Source: Synechococcus sp. CBW1004 (GTDB lineage: Bacteria > Cyanobacteriota > Cyanobacteriia > PCC-6307 > Cyanobiaceae). From it: 64,000 nt of DNA. The number at the start of each line of letters is the position of its first letter. Position 1 is the stretch's first letter. Under the pieces are notes generated by a model. It saw nothing but the letters and a program-made list of their open reading frames with translations, made no database searches and was not told the origin of the DNA. The position numbers were made by a program, and so were the translations under genes. This document shows positions 56,176 to 64,000 of this stretch, piece by piece. Location of the stretch: positions 3,430,686-3,494,685 of the forward strand of contig NZ_CP060397.1 in NCBI RefSeq assembly GCF_015840715.1. The letters run 5' to 3'.

Positions 56176-56489
56176 GGCACCTTCGCCCTCGGGCGCAGGC
56201 GCTGGACGGCTGACGTCCATCGCTGCCGTGATCTGATCAGGGACTCCTGGTGAGGCGTCGCTGGACCCAGGCGATTCGAGGGAAGCTTGGGCGGACAGGC
56301 CGCCGTGCTCGTGCTCGTTGGTGGAGGCGTCGGACTGCTCCTGATGCCCCTTCCCTTCAGGCTTCTCCCCCTGGGGGGAAGGACAAGCCGTCAGAGAGGG
56401 CATGGACAACCGTCGCGATTCGGTCTAGGCGGCGTGAGGTTATCACGCAGCGTTACGCATCCCTGACCGACAGGGCTTGCGGCTGTAGC
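56176..56489. other. 314-base gap upstream of atp1
   Basis: Contains the open but poorly protein-like upstream extension of atp1 and, next to the methyltransferase stop, about 80 bases with no feature. It probably holds the promoter of the ATP synthase operon. Confidence 0.5.
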
Positions 56490-57707
56490 TCAGACGGTCA
56501 CCGGCAGCAGCACGGCCTGATCGCGCAGCCGCCGGATCCCGGCGATCCGCTCCTCGGGGCTGAGCTCCACTGGAAGCTGCCCCAGCGGGGTGCCGGCCGG
56601 AGCCGCCTCCATCGCCTGCACCAGCGCCACGTCGGCGGGTTCGAGGCTGAGGGGCTGCAGATCCGGACCGAGAAGAGAGGTGGAGGGCCAGCCCCAGAGG
56701 CAGCGGTTGCGCTCGCCGGCCAGGGCCAGCAGCGCCGCACCGTCGTCTTCCGGCCGCTGCGGCAGGGGCGGGCGGGCCAGTAAGAATTCGAAGTGACTGA
56801 TGTCGGGGTCCAGCTCTTCCACAAGCTGCCAGCGCTGTCGGTCGTTCAGGCCACGGGCCCGTTCCAGGAGCGGCCCCTGAAGCAACCGGGCCGGATCCCA
56901 GACCTGCGGATTGGAGAACCCGGCGAACTCCAGCCCGCTCTGGTCGATGAAGGCGAACAGGCGCTCGAGGTTGTAGCTGGTTTCCTGCGGATGCAGGTAC
57001 ATGTCGGCGAAGTTCGCGTCCGCCGCCGTATCGAGCGCCCAGCGCTGCTCATGGTTGTGGCGCAGCCGGTTCTCCGCCGGAAGGACCTCGAACAGCTGGC
57101 GGCCGAGCCGCAGGCCCTCTCCGCCTGTTCCCGCGCCGAGGAGCTCCAGGGCCCGCTGGGTCCGGTGGATCTCCCAGCGCCCGCCGTCGGCGTACAGAAA
57201 CAGGTGCAGCACCCCCCCGGGCGCGAGCCTGGCCGCCAGAGCCCGCAGGCCCGCCTCCGGCTCACGCAGATGGTGGAGCACCCCCACCGAGTTGATGTAG
57301 TCGAACTCCCCTTCGCCCTCCAGATCGAGCAGGCTTCGCTGCTCGATCCTCAGCTCCTCCACGCAGGCGGCTGCCCCGGAGCGTCGCAGCCGTTCCCGTG
57401 CCACCTCCAGGGCGCCGGCGCTGATGTCCACGGCCAGCAGGCGCGAGCCCGGATTGAGATGGCAGAGGTAATCGCTGCTCACGCCGGTGCCGCAGCCGGC
57501 ATCGAGGATCCGCCAGCGGCGGGGGGCCGGGGGGAGGGATCCGAGGGCGGCGGCCCGGGCGCTGTCGACGCACCAGCGCCAGTTGTATCCGGGGGGAGGC
57601 CCGTCCTGAAGCGGATCCCCGGGATAGGGGAAGCGGTCGTAGAAGGCACTCACGACCGGGGTGGCGGCGTCGCTGGGCGGCGGCGGCGGGGTGGAGGAAG
57701 ACGTCAT
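56490..57707 (-). CDS. class I SAM-dependent methyltransferase
   Basis: A 405-residue protein. FYDRFPYPGDPLQDGPPPGY then NWRWCVDSAR leads to the SAM loop WRILDAGCGTGVSSDYLCHL (about 66-85), LLAVDISAGALEVARERL (acidic ribose-binding Asp) and FDYINSVGVLHHLREPEAGL. The C-terminal half (HFEFLLARPPLPQRPEDDG onward) is a second domain without a known name. Substrate unknown. It lies between the atp operon and divergent apcE, with about 150 bases between the starts. Confidence 0.85.
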   Translation of the reverse strand: MTSSSTPPPPPSDAATPVVSAFYDRFPYPGDPLQDGPPPGYNWRWCVDSARAAALGSLPPAPRRWRILDAGCGTGVSSDYLCHLNPGSRLLAVDISAGALEVARERLRRSGAAACVEELRIEQRSLLDLEGEGEFDYINSVGVLHHLREPEAGLRALAARLAPGGVLHLFLYADGGRWEIHRTQRALELLGAGTGGEGLRLGRQLFEVLPAENRLRHNHEQRWALDTAADANFADMYLHPQETSYNLERLFAFIDQSGLEFAGFSNPQVWDPARLLQGPLLERARGLNDRQRWQLVEELDPDISHFEFLLARPPLPQRPEDDGAALLALAGERNRCLWGWPSTSLLGPDLQPLSLEPADVALVQAMEAAPAGTPLGQLPVELSPEERIAGIRRLRDQAVLLPVTV

Positions 57708-57859
57708 CGGAGCGGGAGGGGCGACCGTGCCGCGAGCATTTCATGCGACCAGCCGGGCCGCCGCGCCATCCCTCGGAGAGGCTGCAAACATTTGTTCATG
57801 GCCCCCCGGAGGCCTGTGGGGACAGCCGTAACGTGCCCAGGCCCGGCTCGCTCTCGTCC

Positions 57860-60800
57860 ATGACCGTGACCGCCAGCAGCGGCAGTACCAGGGTCGCCCC
57901 CCAGCTCTACGACACCCTGCCGCTCTCCAGCGTCCGTCAGGCTGAGCAGCAGGACCGTTTCCCGGATGGCGGGGAACTCGACTCCCTGATCACGTTCTTC
58001 CAGAGCGGTCGCGTCCGGGTCCTTGCTGCCCAGCGCCTCTCGGCCAATTCCGCGGCCATCGTCGCCCGGGCCGCCAATCGCATCTTCTCGGGCGGCACAC
58101 CCCTCTCTTACCTCGACTCGCCCCTGCCGGGCAGCGCCGGCGCCGACGGTACGCCTCTGGCCGCCGACCAGGCCGCCTTCCAGCGCTCGGTGCAGACGTT
58201 CGCAGGCGCCACCGGCAGTCGCGGCAACCTGTTCACGCGTCTGCTGGAGGGCGCCGGTGGTGATGCCGATGTGAGGGTGGTGCTGCCCACCGGGTTCAGT
58301 CCGATTGCGGTCGGCCGCTACGGCACCGAGCGGATGAAGAAGTCGATCCGCGACCTCGCCTGGTTCCTGCGCTACGTCGGCTATTCCATCGTCGCCGGCG
58401 ACCCCAGCATCCTGTCCGTCAACACCCGTGGGCTGCGGGACGTCCTCGAGAAGGCCTGTTCGCTGGCGGCCACCAACGTGGCTCTGCAGGAGATGCGGGC
58501 CGCCGCCGCCGGCCTGCTGCGCGATGAGCCCGAAGCCCGTCAGCTGGTGGTGGACGCGTTCAACGTGCTGCTCAAGGAGCTGGAGATTCCAACCCCGTCG
58601 GCCCGGCAGCGTCTCGGCAGCCCGGTGAATCAGGGCCTGCAGCTGCCGGCGATCTACGCCCTGGCGGCTGATGGCGCCCAGCGGTTCATCATGCGGCCGC
58701 GGATGTCCGGCGCCCAGAAAGCGGAGGTGGTGCGCGCCGCCTATCGCCAGGTGTTCGAGCGCGACATCGCCAAGGCCTACTCGCAGGTGGTCTGCCCGGT
58801 GGAGGCCACCCAGGTGCGCCAGGGGCAGATCTCGATGCGTGAATTCATTCGCGCCCTTGGCCGCAGCAACGAATATCGCCGCCAGTTCTACGGTCGTTTC
58901 GTCAACAGCCGGGTGGTCGAGCTGGCGTTCCGCCATTTCCTTGGCCGCGGCATCAGCTCCCGGGAGGAGTTCACCCACTACTTCGACATCGTTTCTTCCA
59001 AGGGCCTGGGCGGACTCGTTGACGCACTGGTCGATTCGATGGAATATGCACGCGTTTTCGGAGAGGAGACCGTCCCCTATCTGCGCGATCTTGGCGAGGA
59101 GGCTCAGGAGAGCGCCGGCTGGGGTTCCAACCGCAAGCTGTTCCGCTACAGCGCTCCATTTGAAGGTGCACCCCAGTACGTCACCCTCTACGCCTCCTAT
59201 CGCCAGCCTTACGCCGATCAGCATCCCTACGGCGGCGGCAACGATCCGATCGCGCTCAACTACGGCGCCATTTTCCCGTCGGGCACCGCATCGGTCGCCA
59301 CGCGTCCCGCTCCGATCCGCTACGACAGCCGCCGCATCCTGATCGGCAACGGGATTCGTCAGCCCGGGCCGATGAACAGCGCCCAGTTCCGCAGCTCCAC
59401 CCCTCGGCGGGTCGGGCCCAAGGTGCTGCGTCTGCAGCAGATCGCCACAGGCGGCAACTCCGTTCCTCGCCGAGGTGGCCAACCGAGCGTGCGCGGCAGT
59501 GAATCAGCCACCCAGGCCGTCATCCGCGGCGTCTACGTTCAGATTCTCGGCAACACCGGGTATGCCGGTGAGCGCAACACGGTCGAGGAGATCAAGCTCG
59601 AGAACGGAGACATCAGTCTGCGCGAGTTCGTGCGTCAGGTGGCCCGCTCCGACGCCTTCCGCCGGCGCTACTGGAGCGGTCTCTACATCTGCAAGGCGAT
59701 CGAGATCATGCATCGCCGCATCCTCGGTCGCCCCACCTTCGGTCGCTGGGAGATTGACTCTTATTTCGATATTGCCGCCCGCAAAGGCTTCTATGGCGTC
59801 GTCGACGCGCTGATCAACAGCCGTGAATACAACGAGGCCTTCGGTGAGGACACCGTCCCCTACGAGCGCTTCCTCACCCCGGCTGACCGGAACTGCCGTC
59901 GCCTCCCAGGCCTTGTCCGCCCCTTCGATGCTCGTGCTGTCGCCGACCTGACGCCCCAGCAGCGTCCCGATGTGCCGCGTCCGAATCAGCTCCGCACCGT
60001 GGCGGATGTGGTTAACCGCAACCTGCCCGATCGCCGTCAGGTGATCCGCGGCACCTGGACCGCTTCGATCGGCGATGGGCAGATGTCCACGGCTCCCACT
60101 GCTCCGAACTCCGGTCCCACCACCCTCAGGCAGCCCCCTGCTCCGACCCGCTTCTGGAGTCAGCCTGCTGCCACTCCTTCGGTTCCTTACACCCGACCCG
60201 GGATCACGCCGAGCGCTTCGCCGGTCTCTGCTCCTGCCGCCGCTGCCCCGCTCACCATCGGTGGCTGGACTGCAGCCGTCAGCCGCGGTCTCAGTGCTGC
60301 CGCCGCGGAGCAGCCGGGAGCGCCCATGGTGCGTGCGCTGCGTGCGGGCACACCCAGGGCCCTGGGCCGCCGCCAGAGCCTCGGCAGACCCGTGCAGCTT
60401 CTCACCGACCCGAGCGAGGCTCAGCTGACCGAGGTGATCGAGGCCAGCTACCGCCAGCTCCTCAACCGACCGCCCCTCGCGATCGAGCGTCTCGGTGACG
60501 CCGAATCTCAGCTTCGCAACGGTGTGCTGACCGTTTCCGATTTCATCGGCCAGATCGCCGGCAGCGAGATGTTCCAGGCCCGCCTTCAGCGCATGGCTCC
60601 CCTCCGTGCCGCCACAGCCGCTTACCTTGCCCTGCTTGGCCGTGCCGCCCAGCCTGCCGAGGTCAGCCGTTTCCTGGCCCGACGGGCGACAGCCGGTCAG
60701 CGTGCCGCTCTGGAGGATCTGCTCGCCAGCCGCGAGTACGCCACCAGCTTCGGACGCGACACCGTGCCCTATCTGCGCGGTCTCGGCACCCTGGAGGGCC

Positions 60801-60883
60801 AGCCCCTCTCCACGGTCAACCGCACGGCCCAGTTGTATGGCGGCAACGCCGCCCTCAATCCCCCCATTCGCGAAGCCCTCTGA
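57860..60883 (+). CDS. apcE: phycobilisome core-membrane linker (ApcE, LCM)
   Basis: A 1007-residue protein that anchors the phycobilisome to the thylakoid and is the terminal energy emitter. The N-terminal phycobiliprotein-like domain (1-240) has DLAWFLRYVGYSIVAGDPSI and the bilin-binding Cys at GLRDVLEKACSLAATNVALQ (C200). Three linker repeats follow: about 265-430, 540-700 and 850-1000 (FYGRFVNSRVVELAFRHFLG, YWSGLYICKAIEIMHRRILG, APLRAATAAYLALLGRAAQP). Three repeats fit a tricylindrical core. Ser/Pro/Thr-rich arms separate the repeats. It is followed by its own terminator. Confidence 0.96.
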   Translation: MTVTASSGSTRVAPQLYDTLPLSSVRQAEQQDRFPDGGELDSLITFFQSGRVRVLAAQRLSANSAAIVARAANRIFSGGTPLSYLDSPLPGSAGADGTPLAADQAAFQRSVQTFAGATGSRGNLFTRLLEGAGGDADVRVVLPTGFSPIAVGRYGTERMKKSIRDLAWFLRYVGYSIVAGDPSILSVNTRGLRDVLEKACSLAATNVALQEMRAAAAGLLRDEPEARQLVVDAFNVLLKELEIPTPSARQRLGSPVNQGLQLPAIYALAADGAQRFIMRPRMSGAQKAEVVRAAYRQVFERDIAKAYSQVVCPVEATQVRQGQISMREFIRALGRSNEYRRQFYGRFVNSRVVELAFRHFLGRGISSREEFTHYFDIVSSKGLGGLVDALVDSMEYARVFGEETVPYLRDLGEEAQESAGWGSNRKLFRYSAPFEGAPQYVTLYASYRQPYADQHPYGGGNDPIALNYGAIFPSGTASVATRPAPIRYDSRRILIGNGIRQPGPMNSAQFRSSTPRRVGPKVLRLQQIATGGNSVPRRGGQPSVRGSESATQAVIRGVYVQILGNTGYAGERNTVEEIKLENGDISLREFVRQVARSDAFRRRYWSGLYICKAIEIMHRRILGRPTFGRWEIDSYFDIAARKGFYGVVDALINSREYNEAFGEDTVPYERFLTPADRNCRRLPGLVRPFDARAVADLTPQQRPDVPRPNQLRTVADVVNRNLPDRRQVIRGTWTASIGDGQMSTAPTAPNSGPTTLRQPPAPTRFWSQPAATPSVPYTRPGITPSASPVSAPAAAAPLTIGGWTAAVSRGLSAAAAEQPGAPMVRALRAGTPRALGRRQSLGRPVQLLTDPSEAQLTEVIEASYRQLLNRPPLAIERLGDAESQLRNGVLTVSDFIGQIAGSEMFQARLQRMAPLRAATAAYLALLGRAAQPAEVSRFLARRATAGQRAALEDLLASREYATSFGRDTVPYLRGLGTLEGQPLSTVNRTAQLYGGNAALNPPIREAL

Positions 60884-61319
60884 TCGGAGCCTTCTCTGAA
60901 CAGAGCGCTCTGCAGCTGCATTGCCATCTGCTGTCGCAGTTGAGGTCGATCCAGACGTCAAAGCGCTGTATTCCTCCCGGAGCCCTTGATGCGGCTCCGG
61001 GTTTTTTCATGTCAAGACATTGCGATTCGGGCGTTCATTGCGCCTCAAAAGTGTTGTGCCAAGCCCGTTGCCAAACGCCTCGGCGGCGCAGAACTATTCC
61101 CGCTTCGCTGGCGCTCGCCACTGTCAAGAACTGCAGTGAAAGCCTTTGCAGGCCAAGGGTTTTCAATCAGTCCGCTGCCGTGAAGATCTGTTACCGGGCT
61201 TCGGTCGACAGCAGAGCGCTGGCGCAGAATGTCTCGGCGGTCGAACCCCACGGCCAACCCCTTACCCACCGGATGCCGGTCACCTTCAACGGCGACCGCT
61301 TGTTTCGAGGCAGAACTGC
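60884..61319. other. 436-base gap between apcE and apcA
   Basis: Holds the apcE terminator at its left and then about 300 bases that presumably contain the promoter and leader of apcA-apcB-apcC. No gene; open frames here are short and unlike any protein. Confidence 0.6.
60976..61007 (+). terminator. rho-independent terminator after apcE
   Basis: CCCGGAGCC (60976-60984) pairs with GGCTCCGGG (60993-61001), followed by six T. About 93 bases after the apcE stop. Confidence 0.92.
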
Positions 61320-61805
61320 ATGAGCATCGTCTCCAACTCGATCATCAACGCGGACGCCGAAGCCCGCTACCTCAGCCCTGGCGAACTCGACCAGATCAAG
61401 TCGTTCGTGGCTGGCGGACAGCGTCGCCTCCGCGTCGCCCAGGTCCTGGCCGAAAGCCGGGAGCGCATTGTCAAGCAGGCCGGCGGCCAGCTGTTCCAGA
61501 AGCGCCCTGACGTCATCTCCCCCGGCGGCAACGCCTACGGCGAGGAGATGACCGCCAGCTGCCTCCGGGACATGGATTACTACCTGCGCCTGGTCACCTA
61601 CGGCGTCGTCGCTGGCGACGTGACCCCGATCGAAGAGATCGGTATCATCGGTGCCCGTGAGATGTACCGCGCCCTGGGTACTCCTCTGGAAGCGATGGCG
61701 GAAGCCGTCCGCGAGATGAAGAACGTGGCCACCAGCATCCTCACCGGCGCTGACGCCGAGGAAGCCGGTTTCTACTTCGACTACGTCGTCGGCGCCCTCT
61801 CCTGA
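61320..61805 (+). CDS. apcA: allophycocyanin alpha chain
   Basis: A 161-residue phycobiliprotein of the phycobilisome core. [40 protein letters not shown], the chromophore-attaching Cys in [20 protein letters not shown] (Cys81) and [20 protein letters not shown] are clear. The GLxxL-type end is [11 protein letters not shown]. It pairs with ApcB. Located 43 bases before apcB on the same strand. Confidence 0.97.
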   Translation: MSIVSNSIINADAEARYLSPGELDQIKSFVAGGQRRLRVAQVLAESRERIVKQAGGQLFQKRPDVISPGGNAYGEEMTASCLRDMDYYLRLVTYGVVAGDVTPIEEIGIIGAREMYRALGTPLEAMAEAVREMKNVATSILTGADAEEAGFYFDYVVGALS

Positions 61806-61847
61806 GGTCTTCCCCCTTTCTCCTCCATCGCCTCTCTCTCAGGATCC

Positions 61848-62333
61848 ATGCAAGACGCCATCACCAACGTCATCAATCAGGCCGACGTCCAGGGCCTGTA
61901 CCTGGACCCCGGCGCCATGGGGCGCCTCGAGCAGTACTTCGCCAGTGGTGAACTGCGCGTCCGTGCCGCTGCCACCATCAGCGCCAATGCCTCGGCCATC
62001 ATCAAGGAAGCCGTCGCCAAGTCGCTGCTCTATTCGGACATCACCCGTCCGGGCGGCAACATGTACACCACCCGTCGCTATGCGGCCTGCATCCGCGACC
62101 TGGATTACTACCTGCGCTACGCCACCTACGCGATGCTCGCTGGTGACACCTCGATCCTCGACGAGCGTGTGCTCAACGGCCTCAAGGAGACCTACAACTC
62201 CCTGGGCGTGCCCATCGGTGCCACGGTGCAGTCGATCCAGGCCATGAAGGAGGCCACTGCTGCTCTGGTCGGTCCTGATGCCGGTCGTGAAATGGGCGTC
62301 TATTTCGACTACATCTGCTCGGGTCTCGGCTGA
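61848..62333 (+). CDS. apcB: allophycocyanin beta chain
   Basis: A 161-residue partner of Apc[41 protein letters not shown], the bilin Cys in [20 protein letters not shown] and [11 protein letters not shown] are typical. In the family an Asn near position 71-72 (GGNMYTTRR) is methylated, which is present here. Forms the alpha-beta hexamer discs of the core. Confidence 0.97.
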   Translation: MQDAITNVINQADVQGLYLDPGAMGRLEQYFASGELRVRAAATISANASAIIKEAVAKSLLYSDITRPGGNMYTTRRYAACIRDLDYYLRYATYAMLAGDTSILDERVLNGLKETYNSLGVPIGATVQSIQAMKEATAALVGPDAGREMGVYFDYICSGLG

Positions 62334-62366
62334 TCCCAACCGTTATCCCTGAGAGGAGTCGTCCCC

Positions 62367-62567
62367 ATGCGCCTGTTCAAGATCACAGCCTGCATTCCCT
62401 GCCCTGAGAAGGTTCGCACCCAACGTGAACTGCAGAACACCTACTTCACCAAGTGGGTTCCCTATTCCAGCTGGTTCGCGGAACAGCAGCGGATCATGAA
62501 GCAGGGGGGCAAGATTCTCAAGGTGGAACTGGCGACCGGTCGTCGGCAGCAAAGCTGCGGCAACTGA
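62367..62567 (+). CDS. apcC: phycobilisome small core linker (LC, ApcC)
   Basis: A 66-residue linker. MRLFKITACIPCPEKVRTQR and ELQNTYFTKWVPYSSWFAEQ then QRIMKQGGKILKVELATG match ApcC (7.8 kDa). It caps core cylinders. Last gene of the apcA-apcB-apcC run, 33 bases after apcB, with a ribosome site GAGAGGAG upstream. Confidence 0.95.
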   Translation: MRLFKITACIPCPEKVRTQRELQNTYFTKWVPYSSWFAEQQRIMKQGGKILKVELATGRRQQSCGN

Positions 62568-63193
62568 TCTGCTTCGACCTCGTCTCTGGATCGGCCATTC
62601 AGGCTTTGAGCTGATTGGTCGATCCTCGGCGTCTTCCCCGGCTCCGCCGGGTTTTTTTATGCTTCGCGCTCGTGGCCGCGTCCCTCCGTGCGCCTCCCGC
62701 GGCCCGAGGCCCCCGAGGGAAGCCTCGCCTCCCGTTCCCCGGTGACCATGCCTGGCCCGCCGTGATCCCGCCGCGGCGGGTAGGGGTGGCGAGAGCCGTC
62801 AGGGAATGGCCGCCGATGGTGGCACCTGGGGCCTGCCTCTCCGCCCATCTCGCCGGTTCTCTGGCGACGCGGCTTCCATGGGTGGCCGCTCCTCCTGATG
62901 GCCCCTGACCCAGCCTCAGCGACTGCGCGAGAGCCTGCCGCTGTGCCTCCTGACGTCGTCTTGATCCGCCTTCTGCGCCGGACAGCCAGCCTGGAAGCCC
63001 GGGGATCCTTCGCTGGGCTGGTCGCGATCCGTCTCTGAAGGTGCTGCATCGTGTCGCTGGTCACCACAAGTGGATCCGGTTCGTGATGGAGCGTCGGGGC
63101 CTGCCGGACGTGTCCGATCGCTCCGCTTCTCTCGACAAAGGGCGCCGCAGACGGCTCAATGGAACGATGGTCGTCCCCGTTCCTCCGGCCTCG
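62568..63193. other. 626-base gap between apcC and ftsW
   Basis: Contains the apcC terminator and then about 530 bases of GC-rich sequence. Open frames exist on both strands but none looks like a protein; the shortest of note encodes 46 residues from an ATG near 62898. Probably intergenic, including the ftsW promoter. Confidence 0.55.
62637..62658 (+). terminator. rho-independent terminator after apcC
   Basis: CCCGGC and GCCGGG enclose a four-base loop (TCCG), followed by seven T. About 70 bases after the apcC stop. Confidence 0.88.
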
Positions 63194-64000
63194 ATGTCCA
63201 CCTCCACCCGAGCCTTGCCGGTTGACGCCGACGCCGTCTCCGGACGTCGGCGCGGCATCCTTCCCCTGCCCTGGAGTCTCTGGCCAGCGGAGGCCCGTCT
63301 GCTGCTCGGCCTGGTGGCCCTCTGGAGCTGTTTCGGGCTGTTGGTGCTCACCTCGGCCAGCTGGTTCGTGGCGGATCGCGAGATGGGGGATGCCGCCTTC
63401 TACCTGAAGCGTCAGCTGATCTGGCTGATCGCCAGCTGGGGTCTGTTGCTGCTGGCGATCCGCAACACGATGCGGCGCTGGCTGCATCTGGCGGCCCCGG
63501 CCCTGCTGATCGGCATGGCCCTGATCGCCGCCACTCTGGTGATCGGCAGCACGGTGAACGGAGCCAGTCGCTGGCTGGTGATCGGGCCCCTGCAGATTCA
63601 GCCCACGGAGCTGATCAAGCCCTTCATCGTGCTGCAGGGTGCGGTGCTCTTCTCGCACTGGCGCCGGATCGCCAAAGACCAGAAACTCCTCTGGCTTGCC
63701 ATCTTCGGAGCCGTGATGCTGCTGATCCTCAAGCAGCCCAATCTCAGCACCGCAGCGCTGATAGGCCTGCTGCTCTGGCTGATGGCTCTGGCCGGCGGCC
63801 TGCCCCTCGTCCTGCTCCTCGGGGCTGCCGGTGGAGGTGGACTGCTCGGGACGTTCAGCATCATGGTGAACGAATATCAGCGCCTGCGCGTCACCTCGTT
63901 CCTTGACCCCTGGCGTGATCAACAGGGAGACGGCTACCAGCTGGTGCAGAGCCTGCTGGCGATCGGTTCCGGTGGCCCCCTGGGCCAGGGGTTCGGTCTC
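63194..64000 (+). CDS. ftsW: cell division lipid II polymerase FtsW, 3' partial
   Basis: A SEDS-family membrane protein running off the window; 269 residues are visible. Helices include LLLGLVALWSCFGLLVLTSA, LIWLIASWGLLLLAIR, LLIGMALIAATLVIG and LLIGLLLWLMALAGGLPLVL-type segments. The conserved GASRWLVIGPLQIQPTELIK and FLDPWRDQQGDGYQLVQSLL then AIGSGGPLGQGFGL are hallmarks, with the PTE motif near the catalytic side. FtsW is preferred over RodA because of DPWRDxxGDGYQ. The start is uncertain: ATG at 63167 is also in frame. Confidence 0.88.
   Translation, partial: MSTSTRALPVDADAVSGRRRGILPLPWSLWPAEARLLLGLVALWSCFGLLVLTSASWFVADREMGDAAFYLKRQLIWLIASWGLLLLAIRNTMRRWLHLAAPALLIGMALIAATLVIGSTVNGASRWLVIGPLQIQPTELIKPFIVLQGAVLFSHWRRIAKDQKLLWLAIFGAVMLLILKQPNLSTAALIGLLLWLMALAGGLPLVLLLGAAGGGGLLGTFSIMVNEYQRLRVTSFLDPWRDQQGDGYQLVQSLLAIGSGGPLGQGFGL

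Noticed and set aside
56475-56510. CTGTAGCTCAG, tRNA-like D-arm sequence
   Set aside because: It is the end of the methyltransferase gene; no anticodon or T arm follows and no acceptor stem can be formed.
57704-59482. 592-codon minus-strand frame opposite apcE
   Set aside because: Antisense to a clear phycobilisome gene, no domain.
62657-63922. 421-codon minus-strand frame opposite ftsW
   Set aside because: Antisense to a clear FtsW and Gln/His/Gly-rich; shadow.

Overview
The window looks like a chromosome segment of a GC-rich picocyanobacterium of the Cyanobium/Synechococcus group. This is inferred from the allophycocyanin core genes (apcE, apcA, apcB, apcC), the cyanobacterial-type ATP synthase operon, a plastid-type ribosomal protein (PSRP-3/Ycf65), the OCP/FRP photoprotection pair and the very high third-position GC of the housekeeping genes. 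No database search was possible, so family names come from motif and sequence recognition.

Layout. 1-1021: end of a membrane-anchored J-domain protein and a DUF3143 protein. 1043-6909: biotin synthesis, with bioF-bioK-bioC-bioD plus a 51-residue membrane ORF as one compact minus-strand operon, and bioA separated from it by a small plus-strand gene. 7103-8235: a broken aspartic protease gene and a Uma2-type nuclease gene. 8380-11232: a Ski2-like DSHCT helicase. 11340-19651: a phospho-signalling block made of an FHA-class A penicillin-binding protein, a small membrane protein, an FHA protein, a kinase with zinc ribbon, a vWA protein and a membrane-anchored PP2C phosphatase. 19756-29079: transaldolase-like protein, PSRP-3, HAD hydrolase with a displaced start, aminopeptidase P, a CNNM-type membrane protein, a DUF697 GTPase, and nadD-nadE.

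From about 29140 to 43600 the sequence becomes visibly AT-richer and gene-poor. It carries a PEP-CTERM-like secreted protein, one IS5-type and one IS3-type insertion sequence (both with readable ends), ISAs1 transposase remnants, and genes typical of surface polysaccharide variation: sulfotransferase-like proteins, three glycosyltransferases, a pyruvyltransferase-like protein and a 2OG-Fe(II) oxygenase. This is an accessory island.

From 43861 the GC-rich core returns: alanine dehydrogenase, a DUF3326 protein, a ferredoxin, and a photoprotection cluster OCP-crtW-FRP (quencher, ketocarotenoid-making enzyme, recovery factor). Then come a 2OG oxygenase, the atp1-atpB-atpE-atpG'-atpF-atpH-atpA-atpG operon (minus strand) with a strong terminator, a methyltransferase, apcE, its terminator, apcA-apcB-apcC with terminator, and the 5' part of ftsW running off the window.

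Long antisense open frames are common here because of GC-rich codon use; those lying opposite recognisable genes were treated as shadows. No tRNA, rRNA, CRISPR array or riboswitch was recognised.
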